A DNA stretch of 64,000 nt from Panopea generosa (lineage: Eukaryota > Mollusca > Bivalvia > Adapedonta > Hiatellidae). The stretch lies in NCBI GenBank assembly GCA_029582155.1, contig CM055901.1, forward strand, positions 1-64,000, read 5' to 3'. Shown piece by piece: positions 1-11,659 of this stretch. Every line of letters begins with the position of its first letter. Position 1 is the first letter of the stretch. Made by a program: the position numbers and the translations under genes. The notes beneath the pieces are model-generated. The model made no database searches and had not been told where the DNA came from. It was given only the letters and a program-made list of their open reading frames with translations.

Positions 1-504
1 AACTGCTTGTCCAGTAACACCCTGTAACAGATAACAGATAAGAAGATATTGAAGCAGAGCATCAAGCTGACTGGAATATCGCACACGATTGTATGGCTGA
101 AAATGCCTTGTTGCAAACTGGCTTTTATCACCAATGTCAAAAAGCAAGAGTTGTGGTATAAATTATTCAATTAAACTGTACTCCAGTAATATGGCCAGCT
201 TTATTTGAGTTAAGTATATTCCGATTATCGGAAACCACTATCTGTCATTATTTCTTTCCCAATTTAAAACAAAGGCAAACAATTATACCAAACCATAGGT
301 TTTAGTTTTGATAATTTATAATCACCAAATATTTATTGTATTAAAATCATACTAACACTATTTTATTCACTCATTCAAATAACTTACTGCCGAAACTGCT
401 CCCTATATATATATTACATCTCTCTATTGAGTACTTCTTAAAACCGTAGCAAACTAGAGCTATCACTGAAGGTGATGAATACCCCGAACGCCGCCATGAC
501 AGAA
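1..504. other. AT-rich DNA without a recognisable gene
   Basis: I see no exon, RNA gene or clear repeat here. The segment leads into the 147-bp repeat array. Confidence 0.5.
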
Positions 505-1262
505 AATGGTTTACCATTGTATGAAGTTTTATTAAATTATATCCAATAGTTTTAAAGTTATGCTCCAGACAAAAACAAGAAACAAATTTTTTATCAAAGG
601 GCAATAACTCTGTAATTAGCAAGAATAGAGTTATGTTTCTTGTACACTGCACTTCCTCTCATTATATTCTACCATTGTATGAAGTTTGATGAAATTCCAT
701 CCAGTACTTTAAAAGTAATGCTCCAGACAAGGGAAATATATCAAAGGGCAATAACTCTGTAATTAGCAAGAATAGAGTTATGTTTCTTGTACACTGCACT
801 TCCTCTCATTATATTCTACCATTGTATGAAGTTTGATGAATTCCATCCAGTACTTTAAAAGTAATGCTCCGGACAAGGGAAATATATCAAAGGGCAATAA
901 CTCTGTAATTAGCAAGAATAGAGTTATGTTTCTTGTACACTGCACTTCCTCTCATTATATTCTACCATTGTATGAAGCTTGATGAAATTCCATCTGGTAC
1001 TTTTCAAGTTATTCTCCGGACAAGAAAAAATATCAAAGGGCAATAACTCTGTAATTAGCAAGAATAGAGTTATGTTTATTGTACATTGCACTTCCTCTCA
1101 TTATATTCTACCATTGTATGACGTTTGATGAAATTCCATCCAGTACTTTTCAAGTGATGCTCCGAACAAGGAATATTGCAACGGACAGACCGACCAACAG
1201 ACCGACAGACCGACCACAGGGTGACTCCAATATACCCCCTCAAAACTTTGTTTGTCGGGGGT
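505..1262. repeat. About 147-bp tandem/dispersed repeat, five copies
   Basis: Units carrying ACCATTGTATGAAG begin near 513, 671, 818, 964 and 1110, so the spacing is 146-158 bp. Each holds AAGGGCAATAACTCTGTAAT and a conserved GTACACTGCACTTCCTCTC block. The first copy is the most diverged. The array ends in a run of GACAGACCGACC-like units (1180-1215) and a C-rich/G-rich pair near 1232-1262 that resembles a transposon end. This arrangement is a widespread style of interspersed repeat in molluscs; I cannot assign a family. Confidence 0.85.
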
Positions 1263-1295
1263 AAAAATAAGAGTCGACCAGTCATCTGGTCAACT

Positions 1296-1757
1296 AATAA
1301 TGACAAATAACAGATAAATGGTGAATTACAGGTGATGACAGATAATGAGGACAGCTAATGGCAGATAATGAATAACAGATGATGACAGATAATGAATAAT
1401 AGATGGTGGCAGATAATGACTAACAGGTGATGGCAGATAATGAATAACAGGTGATGACACATAATGACTAACAGGTGAGGACAGATAATGAATAACAGGG
1501 AATAACAAATGATGACAGATAATGAATAACAAGTGATGACAGTTAATGAATAACAGGGAATAACAGGTGATGGCAGATAATGAATAACAGGTGATGGCAG
1601 ATAATTAATAACGGAATAACAGGCGATGGCAGATAATGAATAACAAAAGATGACAGATAATGAATAACAGGGAATTACAGGCGATGGCAGATAATTAACA
1701 ACATATGATGGCAAATAATTAATAACTGGTGATGGCAGATAATGCATAACAGGTGAA
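1296..1757. repeat. Minisatellite, about 24-bp unit
   Basis: Irregular repetition of GATAATGAATAACAGGTGATG with units of about 24 bp and some shorter ones such as GGGAATAACA. It leaves the minus strand open in two frames, giving a spurious repetitive HYLPSPVI-type peptide. Confidence 0.85.
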
Positions 1758-2194
1758 TAACAAGTACAGAAAAAATGGTAAATTGCTATTTAATGTCAAT
1801 ATAATGGGAATACTAAATATGGGCAATTCTAATGGAAAGGCCAAACAAATATACTAAATGTTTACTGCAACAAGACCAAAACACACCCAATTTAGTTTCA
1901 GAGCATCAGCATATATCTGTTGTGGTTTCAGTCTGGTTCAATTTGCTAAAGAACAAGCAGCATTCAATGTTTTTCATTTAGGAAATTCAATTATTATATT
2001 GAACAGTTTTGGAGTATGCGTTGCAAATGCGTTCAGATACACTGATTCTGCCCAATTTTATATTTTCTGCAAAATCACATGTAATAACAAGCTATAAATT
2101 AAATATCGTCTCACCCTTTCAGATAGTTCCAAGCACTTTCATTGTTAGGTGCCTTCTTTATATAATCCTGTGTGAATCTGCAATATTAACATTG
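1758..2194. other. Spacer, nothing recognised
   Basis: AT-rich single-copy-looking DNA between two tandem arrays. Short open frames exist but show no codon bias, splice sites or known motif. Confidence 0.4.
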
Positions 2195-5100
2195 TTCCAT
2201 ATTTAGTAATGTTCATGGTATGATGACATGTTTTACAGACTAGCAGTAATGTACATGGTATGATGACATGTTTTACAGACTAGCAGTAATGTACATGGTA
2301 TGATGCCATGTTTTACAGACTATCAGTCATGTACATGGTATGATGACATGTTTTACAGAATAGCAATAATGTACATGGTATGATGCCATGTTTTACAGAC
2401 TAGCAGTCATGTGCATGGTATGATGCCATGTTTTACAGACTAGCAGTCATGTACATGGTATGATGCCATGTTTTACAGACTAGCAGTCATGTACATGGTA
2501 TGATGCCATGTTTTACAGACTAGCAGTCATGTACATAGTATGATGCCATTTTTTACAGACTAGCAGTAATGTACATGGTATGATGACATGTTTTACAGAC
2601 TAGCAGTAATGTACATGGTATGATGACATGTTTTTACAGACTAGCAGTAATGTACATGGTATGATGCCATGTTTTACAGACTAGCAGTAATGTACATGGT
2701 ATGATGACATGTTTACATACTAGCAGTAATGTACATGGCATGATGCCATGTTTTACAGACTAGCAATAATGTACATGGCATGATGCCATGTTTTACAGAC
2801 TGGCAATAATGTACATGGCATGATGCCATGTTTTCCAGACTAGCAATAATGTACATGGTATGATGCCATGTTTTACAGACTAGCAATAATGATGCCATGT
2901 TTTACAGTCTAGCAATAATGTACATGGTATGATGCCATGTTTTACAGACTAGCAATAATGTACATGGTATGATGCCATGTTTTACAGACTAGCAGTCATA
3001 TACATGGTATGATGCCATGTTTTAAAGACTAGCAGTCATGTACATGGTATGATGCCATGTTGTAAAGACTAGCAGTCATGTACATGGTATGATGCCATGT
3101 TTTACAGACTAGCAGTCATGTACATGGTATGATGCCATGTTTTACAGACTAGCAATAATGTACATGGTATGATGCCATGTTTTACAGACTAGCAGTCATG
3201 TACATGGTATGATGCCATGTTTAACAGACTAGCAATAATGTACATGATATGATGCCATGTTTTACAGACTAGCAGTCATGTACATGGTATGATGCCATGT
3301 TTTACAGAGAGGCAATAATGTACATGGTATGATGCCATATTTTACAGACTAGCAGTCATGTACATGGTATGATGCCATGTTTTACAGACTAGCAGTCATG
3401 TACATGGTATGATGCCATGTTTTACAGACTAGCAATAATGTACACGGTATAATGCCATGTTTTACAGACTAGCAATCATGTACATGGTATGATGCCATGT
3501 TTTACAGACTAGCAGTCATGTACATGGTATGATGCCATGTTTTACAGACTAGCAGTCATGTACATGGTATGATGCCTTGTTTTACAGACTAGCAATAATG
3601 TACATGGTATGATGCCATGTTTTACAGACTAGCAATAATGTACATGGTATGATGCCATGTTTTACAGACTAGCAGTCATGTACATGGTATGATGCCATGT
3701 TTTACAGACAGACAATAATGTACATGGTATGATGCCATGTTTTACAGACTAGCAGTCATGTACATGGTATGATTCCATATTTTACAGACTAGCAGTCATG
3801 TACATGGTATGATGCCATGTTTTACAGACTAGCAGTCATGTACATGGTATGATGCCATGTTTTACAGACTAGCAGTCATGTACATGGCATGATGCCATGT
3901 TTTACAGACTAGCAGTCATGGACATGGCATGATGCCATGTTTTACAGACTAGCAGTCATGTACATGGCATGATGCCATGTTTTACAGACTAGCAGTCATG
4001 TACATGGCATGATGCCATGTTTTACAGACTAGCAATAATGTACATGGAATGATGCCATGTTTTACGGACTAGCAGTCATGTACATGGCATGATGCCATGT
4101 TTTACAGACTAGCAGTCATGTACATGGTACGATGTCATGTTTTAGACTAGAAGTCATGTACATGGTATGATGCAATGTTTTACAGACTAGCAGTCATGTA
4201 CATGGTATGATGCCATGTTTTATAGACTAGCAATAATGTACATGGTATGATGCCATGTTTAACAGACTAGCAGTCATGTACATGGTATGATGCCATGTTT
4301 TACAGACTAGCAATAATGTACATGGTATGATGCCATGTTTTACAGACTAGCAGTCATGTACATGGTATGATGCCATGTTTTACAGACTAGCAGTCATGTA
4401 CATGGTATGATGCCATGTTTTACAGACTAGCAGTAATGTTCATGTTATGATGCCATGTTTTACAGACTAGCAGTCATGTACATGGTATGATGCCATGTTT
4501 TACAGACTAGCAGTCATGTTCATGTTATGATGCCATGTTTTACAGACTAGCAGTCATGTGCATGGTATGATGCCATGTTTTACAGACTAGCAATAATGTA
4601 CATGGTATGATGCCATGTTTTACAGACTAGCAGTCATGTGCATGGTATGATGCCATGTTTTACAGACTAGCAGTCATGTACATGGTATGATGCCATGTTT
4701 TACAGACTAGCAGTCATGTGCATTGTATGATGCCATGTTTTACAGACTAGCAGTCATGTGCATGGTATGATGCCATGTTTTACAGACTAGCAGTCATGTG
4801 CATGGTATGATGCCATGTTTTACAGACTAGCAGTCATGTACATGGTATGATGCCATGTTTTACAGACTAGCAGTCATGTACATTGTATGATGCCATGTTT
4901 TACAGACTAGCAGTCATGTACATTGTATGATGCCATGTTTTACAGACTAGCAGTCATGTGCATGGTATGATGACGTGTTTTACAGACTAGCAGTCATGTA
5001 CATGGTATGATGCCATGTTTTACAGACTAGCAATAATGTACATGGTATGATGCCATGTTTTACAGACTAGCAGTCATGTACATGGTATGATGCCATGTTT

Positions 5101-7914
5101 TACAGACTAGCAGTCATGTACATGGTATGATGCCATGTTTTACAGACTAGCAGTCATGTACATTGTATGATGCCATGTTTTACAGACTAGCAGTCATGTA
5201 CATGGTATGATGCCATGTTTTACAGAGAGGCAATAATGTACATGGTATGATGCCATGTTTTACAGACTAGCAATAATGTACATGGTATGATGACATATTT
5301 TACAGACTAGCAGTCATGTACATGGTATGATGCCATGTTTTACAGACTAGCAGTCATGTACATGGTACGATGTCATGTTTTAGACTAGAAGTCATGTACA
5401 TGGTATGATGACATGTTTTACAGACTAGCAGTCATGTACATGGTATGATGCCATGTTTTATAGACTAGCAATAATGTACATGGTATGATGCCATGTTTAA
5501 CAGACTAGCAGTCATGTACATGGTATGATGCCATGTTTTACAGAATAGCAATAATGTACATGGTATGATGCCATGTTTTACAGACTAGCAGTCATGTACA
5601 TGGTATGATGCCATGTTTTACAGACTAGCAGTCATGTACATGGTATAATGCCATGTTTTACAGACTAGCAGTCATGTTCATGTTATGATGACATGTTTTA
5701 CAGACTAGCAGTCATGTGCATGGTATGATGACGTGTTTTACAGACTAGCAGTCATGTACATGGTATGATGCCATGTTTTACAGACTAGCAATAATGTACA
5801 TGGTATGATGCCATGTTTTACAGACTAGCAGTCATGTACATGGTATGATGCCATGTTTTACAGACTAGCAGTCATGTACATTGTATGATGCCATGTTTTA
5901 CAGACTAGCAGTCATGTACATGGTATGATGCCATGTTTTACAGAGAGGCAATAATGTACATGGTATGATGCCATGTTTTACAGACTAGCAATAATGTACA
6001 TGGTATGATGACATATTTTACAGACTAGCAGTCATGTACATGGTATGATGCCATGTTTTACAGACTAGCAGTCATGTACATGGTATGATGCCATGTTTTA
6101 CAGACTAACAATAATGTACACGGTATAATGCCATGTTTTACAGACTAGCAATCATGTACACGGTATGATGCCATGTTTTACAGACTAGCAGTCATGTACA
6201 TGGTATGATGCCATGTTTTACAGACTAGCAGTCATGTACATGGTATGATGCCTTGTTTTACAGACTAGCAATAATGTACATGGTATGATGCCATGTTTTA
6301 CAGACTAGCAATAATGTACATGGTATGATGCCATGTTTTATAGACTAGCAGTCATGTACATGGTATGATGCCATGTTTAACAGACTAGCAATAATGTACA
6401 TGATATGATGCCATGTTTTACAGACTAGCAGTCATGTGCATGGTATGATGCCATGTTTTACAGACTAGCAATAACGTACATGGTATGATGCCATGTTTTA
6501 CAGACTAGCAGTCATGTACATGGTATGATGCCATGTTTTACAGACAGGCAGTAATGTACATGGTATGATGCCATGTTTTTCAGACTAGCAGTAATGTACA
6601 TGGTATGATGCCATGTTTTACAGACTAGCAGTCATGTACATGGTATGATTCCATGTTTTACAGACTAGCAGTCATGTACATGGTATAATGCCATGTTTTA
6701 CAGACTAGCAGTCATGTACATGGTATGATGCCATGTTTTACAGACTAGTAGTCATGTACATAGTATGATGCCATGTTTTACAGACTAGCAGTCGTGTACA
6801 TGGCATGATGCCATGTTTTACAGACTAGCAGTAATGTACATGGTATGATGCCATGTTTTAGACTAGCAGTCATGTACATGGTATGATGCCATGTTTTACA
6901 GACTAGCAGTCATGTACATGGTATGATGCCATGTTTTATAGACTAGCAATAATGTACATGGTATGATGACATGTTTTACAGACTAGCAGTGTTTTACAGA
7001 CTAGCAATAATGTACATGGTATGATGCCATGTTTAACAGACTAGCAGTCATGTACATGGTATGATGCCATGTTTTACAGACTAGCAATAATGTACATGGT
7101 ATGATGCCATGTTTTACAGACTAGAATAATGTACATGGTATGATGCCATGTTTTACAGATTAGCAATAATGTACATAGTATGATGCCATGTTTTACAGAC
7201 TAGCAGTCGTGTACATGGCATGATGCCATGTTTTACAGACTAGCAGTAATGTACATGGTATGATGCCATGTTTTAGACTAGCAGTCATGTACATGGTATG
7301 ATGCCATGTTTTACAGACTAGCAGTCATGTACATGGTATGATGCCATGTTTTATAGACTAGCAATAATGTACATGGTATGATGACATGTTTTACAGACTA
7401 GCAGTGTTTTACAGACTAGCAATAATGTACATGGTATGATGCCATGTTTAACAGACTAGCAGTCATGTACATGGTATGATGCCATGTTTTACAGACTAGC
7501 AATAATGTACATGGTATGATGCCATGTTTTACAGACTAGAATAATGTACATGGTATGATGCCATGTTTTACAGATTAGCAATAATGTACATAGTATGATG
7601 ACATGTTTTACAGACTAGCAGTCATGTTCATGGTATGATGACATGTTTTACAGACTATCAGTCATGTACATGGTATGATGCCATGTTTTACAGACTAGCA
7701 GTCATGTACATGGTATGATGCCATGTTTTACAGACTAGCAGTCATGTACATGGTATGATGCCATGTTTTACAGACTAGCAATAATGTACATGGTATGATG
7801 CCATGTTTTACAGACTAGCAATAATGTACATGGTATGATGCCATGTTTTACAGACTAGCAGTCATGTACATGGTATGATGACATGTTTTACAGACTAGCA
7901 ATAATTACATGTTT
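2195..7914. repeat. 5.7-kb satellite array, 40-bp unit, about 142 copies
   Basis: The unit reads CATGGTATGATGCCATG, then TTTTACAGACTAGCAGTCATGTA. It contains an inverted repeat CATGG-7 nt-CCATG and the palindrome CATGTACATG. Two main variants alternate (AGCAGTCATG and AGCAATAATG). Rare marker variants recur at long offsets: the TTTTAGACTAGAAG unit after 4123 and 5361 (offset 1238), the AGCAGTGTTTTACAG junction at 6981 and 7396 (offset 415), and TACACGGTATAATG at 3441 and about 6117 (offset 2676). The array therefore grew by block duplication as well as single-unit slippage. It lies downstream of the FNTA exons, probably in an intron. Confidence 0.97.
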
Positions 7915-8034
7915 TTACTAATCTTGATACACACTCACTTAATAGCATACAAACCAATGTGGCAAATCAATTCTTTTTTTTTTTAATAGGCTGATGCCAT
8001 TTTCAACATATTTCAGGTTATATAATTATGGTAT

Positions 8035-8222
8035 ATCCAGTTGTATTGGTTAAAGAAGACCTCAAAATAAATCTGAGTCGAACCATCGTCATACTTGAAC
8101 TTGACAAACCTTCTTACATAGAGTTTTTAGACTGAGTGGGACTCGAACCTACAACCTGAGCGGTGAGAGGTAAATGATCTTTGAGACGATGTCTTAGACC
8201 ACCTGGCCATAGAAGACTCGTT
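8035..8222 (-). mobile_element. tRNA-derived SINE
   Basis: On the minus strand a tRNA-like head runs from about 8215 down to 8120. It has an A-box-like GGCCAGGTGGTCTAAG and a B box GGTTCGAGTCC, followed by a non-tRNA body down to about 8035. It lacks the full cloverleaf of a functional tRNA. The family is not identified and no target duplication was resolved. Confidence 0.7.
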
Positions 8223-8449
8223 TTGTGGCAAACTGAAACTACTGTGTAAACATATTTACATTCCAAAAAAAATAAAATATACTAGAATGCACAGTAGATT
8301 ATATAAAATCTTTTCTTTTTCAATTTCAAACCAACACTATAATTAATTTAGACAGTTTAACCCCTTACTTCATAGACACCTTTGGACACCTAATGTAGAA
8401 GGCTTTTGAATTATTGGGTGAATTATGTTTATATTAATTGAAAGAGTGG

Positions 8450-8514
8450 AAAACAGTGCAGGAAGTGTTCAGATTGCATGTTACGAGCACTCTGAACTCT
8501 TCCTGCACTGTTTT
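8450..8514. ncRNA. Pre-miRNA-like hairpin (candidate)
   Basis: Arms 8450-8473 and 8491-8514 pair over 24 bp with a single mismatch around a 17-nt loop. The arms begin AAAACAGTGCAGGAAG and end CTTCCTGCACTGTTTT. Length and loop size fit an animal microRNA precursor, and the hairpin lies between a FNTA exon and the satellite. A small palindromic transposon or a chance inverted duplication would look the same. The arms do not match a microRNA I recognise. Confidence 0.35.
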
Positions 8515-9726
8515 CAAAGGCCATCTGTGATTGGTGCAGGAATACACAAATCTATGGAGTTAAGGGTTAATAAATTAATCCAACTATTGTCTATTGTCTA
8601 TGTGTAAATCTGATCAAGATGTTATAGCAGCTGAAGGTGCCAGAGTGCACACAAGGCAAAATAATGTAATACAGTTGAAACTCATTATGTCCATATCGCT
8701 TGAGACGATATTCCAGTAGTGTTTATTTTTTGGTCCATTCCAACTTTTTCCCTTTCATTGGGTATGTAAAGATATTCTTTTTTTCTTGATATTGTCTATG
8801 TCAATATTTTTGATATCTCAATCCCAGTTTTAGTTTCCAACATTTCACACCTTGAATTGAATGTTTGTCTTGATATTATGATATTATAATTGTTGACATG
8901 TTTTTGTTTTCCAAGTCATGTGAAAGTCTGTGCATGCTATTTTTCACAGTTTGTTTATGACGTGACACTAATTATCGGTCTACAGTATTTAAAAGGTGTC
9001 AGTTTTAATGACTGACAGAGTGTCACAAACATCATGTCATCAAATTAAATGATTGCATGTAAAATGTATAAATATAATTTCCTCATTGCTAATCTGAAAG
9101 AACAACTTGAATTCAAAGAAAAACTGATGTAAATCAGTTATGGCAAGTTTTCTGAGTAGTAATCACCATTTGTCTGAGGTGTAATAGACGTTTAACCAAA
9201 TTTTTTTTTTCAAATACTTGAAATCAAATAAATGTTAAGGGTAGTTTCTTAAATCATATTCATCCTAGAGATAGGCAAGCAGACGAGTTAAATTTTCCAA
9301 CCTGGAAGTCAACATATTTTTTAAACACACCTTTTATACATCCAGTTCAGTGTGTCAACAAGATTAAATTTTACCACAAAGGCTACCGGCATCATCTCTT
9401 GACCGGTTTACGGTGTTCCCTTGGGGACCTAATGGTATATTTATTAAATTAACACTTTTTACTATCATTGTTTCGACTTTTCATCATCATTGTCTCGACT
9501 TTTTACTATCATAGTTTCGACTTTATTTAAAATAATAAATATGCCATGATGGCTCTTACATGACACCATCAGTTAATATATTCTTATATCACCCGAATCA
9601 TGCCTAGCTATTTCTGCTTTTCTTTTGTTAAGGATTTAACTTTTATTTATATAGTACTTAATTAATAACCATTATTTACCCAACTGACCCTAAACTGAAC
9701 ATACAAAATTTCAGTGCTGCACACAC
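8515..9726. other. Probable FNTA intron sequence
   Basis: AT-rich DNA following the 3' splice donor of the FNTA exon in the gene's direction. I searched it for the next FNTA exon on the minus strand and found none, so the remaining C-terminal exons must lie left of position 1 or be missing. Confidence 0.5.
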
Positions 9727-9999
9727 CTTATCTCACGATCTATGACATCGTCTGTAAACTGTGTGGTGTTATTCACTACAAAATATCTCTGATTCCATGC
9801 CGAGTTATTTCTATGATCGTCCCGCAACAGCTTCTCTACAAACTCGAGTTCGTTGTCCCACAGGTCAAACTCCCTGATCACCCACTGACGATGTTGCCAG
9901 CCATGGTAGTTCTTTGCGTCACCCTGCAAAATCTTGGCGCAGAAGTCCAGCTCCTGGCCTGGATCCTGCAGCCACTCAACTATGACGCGTCGGTGATGC
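9727..9999 (-). CDS. FNTA: FNTA internal exon (farnesyl/geranylgeranyl transferase alpha subunit)
   Basis: This 273-bp exon encodes 91 codons of the alpha subunit shared by protein farnesyltransferase and geranylgeranyltransferase I, the cytosolic heterodimers that attach isoprenoids to C-terminal CaaX cysteines. Visible prenyltransferase-alpha (PPTA) repeat blocks are [33 protein letters not shown] and [11 protein letters not shown], the W-x-x-R helical-hairpin signature of the family. Minus-strand splice sites are an AG acceptor at 10000-10001 and a GTGTGT donor at 9721-9726. The first base completes a TG-G tryptophan codon begun in the exon at 14641-14745, so the two exons join in frame. 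The C-terminal PPTA repeats are not in the window. Identification is from recognisable family sequence; intactness of the whole gene cannot be judged. Confidence 0.95.
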
Positions 10000-10085
10000 C
10001 TGCGAAATATAAACGGAATTAAGAATCTGACAAACAAAACAAACTGAAAGCGAATCTTGAGTATGTTTGCTTGAAGGAATTGTAG

Positions 10086-11655
10086 ACTGTATACTGCCGG
10101 TAAGTATCACCAAAATCATGTGATATAAGGACAGATGGTATCTTTTGTAGGAAAATGATTGCATACTACTGGTAAGTGTCATCAAAATCATGTGATATAA
10201 GGACAGATGGTTGCATCTGTAGAAAAATGACTGCATACTACAGGTAAGTGTCACCAAAATCATGTGATATAAGGACAGATGGTTGTGTTTGTAGGAAAAT
10301 GACTGCAAAGTTCTGGTAAGTATCACTAAAATCATGTGATATAACGACAGATGGTAGCATTTGTAGATAAATGACTGCATACTGCAGGTAAGTGTCATCA
10401 AAATCATGTGATATAAGGACAGATGGTAGCATTTGTAAGAAAATGACTGCATACTACAGGTAAATATCACCAAAATCATGTGATATAAGGACAGATGGTT
10501 GTGTTTGTAGGAAAATGACTGCATACTACAGGTAAATATCACCAAAATCATGTGATATAAGGACAGATGGTTGTGTTTGTAGGAAAATGACTGCATACTA
10601 CAGGTAAATATCACCAAAATCATGTGATGTAAGGACAGATGGTTGTGTTTGTAGGAAAACGACTGCATACTACAGGTAAATATCACCAAAATCATGTGAT
10701 ATCAGGACAGATGGTTGTGTTTGTAGGAAAATGATTGCATACTACAGGTAAATATCACCAAAACCATGTGATATAAAGACAGATGGTAGCATCTGCAGAA
10801 AAATGACTGCATACTGCAGGTAAATATCACCAAAATCATGTGATATAAGGACAGATGGTAGCATCTGTAGAAAAATGACTGCATACTACCGGTAAATATC
10901 ACCAAAATCATGTGATATAAAGACAGATGTAGCATCTGCAGAAAAATGACTGCATACTTCAGGTAAGTATCACCAAAATCATGTGATATAAGGACAGATG
11001 GTTTCGTTTGTAGGAAAATGACACCACACTACCGGTAAGTATCACCAAAATCATGATATAAGGACAGATGGTTGCGTTTGTAGGAAAATGACTGCACACT
11101 ACCGGTAAGTATCACTAAAATCATGATATAAGGACAGATGGTTGCTTTAGTAGGGAAATTACTGCACATTACCGGTAAGTATCACCAAAATCATGTGATA
11201 TAAGGACAGATGGTTTCGTTTGTAGGAAAATGACTGCACACTACGGGTAAGTGTCACCAAAATCTTGTGATATAAGGACAGCTGGTGGAGTTTGTAGGAA
11301 AATGACAGCAAACTTCTGGTAAGTATCACTAAAATCATGTGATATAAGGACAGATGGTTTCGTTTGTAGGAAATTGACTGCACACACTACTGTAAGTATC
11401 ACCAAAATCATGTGATATAAGGACAGATGGTTGCGTTTGTAGAAAAATGATTGCAAACTTCTGGTAAGTATCACTAAAATCATGTGATATAAGGACAGAT
11501 GGTAGCGTTTGTAGGAATATGACTGCACACACTACTGTAAGTATCACCAAATTCATGTGATATAAAGACAGATGGTAGCTATGTTGGAAAATGACTGCAT
11601 ACTAACGAAAAGTATTGATCACCAAAATTATATGATATAGGATAGATGTTAGCAT
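10086..11655. repeat. 72-bp minisatellite in the FNTA intron, about 21 copies
   Basis: The unit contains ATCATGTGATATAAGGACAG, then a TTTGTAGGAAAATGACTGCA segment and (C)AGGTAAGTATCACC. Because 72 is a multiple of three it keeps minus-strand frames open over long distances ([10 protein letters not shown] repeats); these are not genes. Nearly every unit carries a plus-strand GGTAAGTATC or GGTAAATATC, a strong 5' splice-site look-alike, but on the strand opposite to FNTA transcription. Copies near the 13-kb side are more diverged and include short deletions (ATCATGATATAAGG). Confidence 0.95.
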
Positions 11656-11659
11656 GTTA

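Noticed and set aside
2195-7914. CRISPR-like regular repeat spacing
   Set aside because: Units abut without unique spacers, the context is eukaryotic and no cas genes exist; it is a satellite.
9976-11556. Minus-strand frames with [10 protein letters not shown] repeats overlapping the FNTA exon edge
   Set aside because: By-product of the 72-bp array. The genuine exon boundary is the AG acceptor at 10000-10001, and the repetitive frames are intronic.
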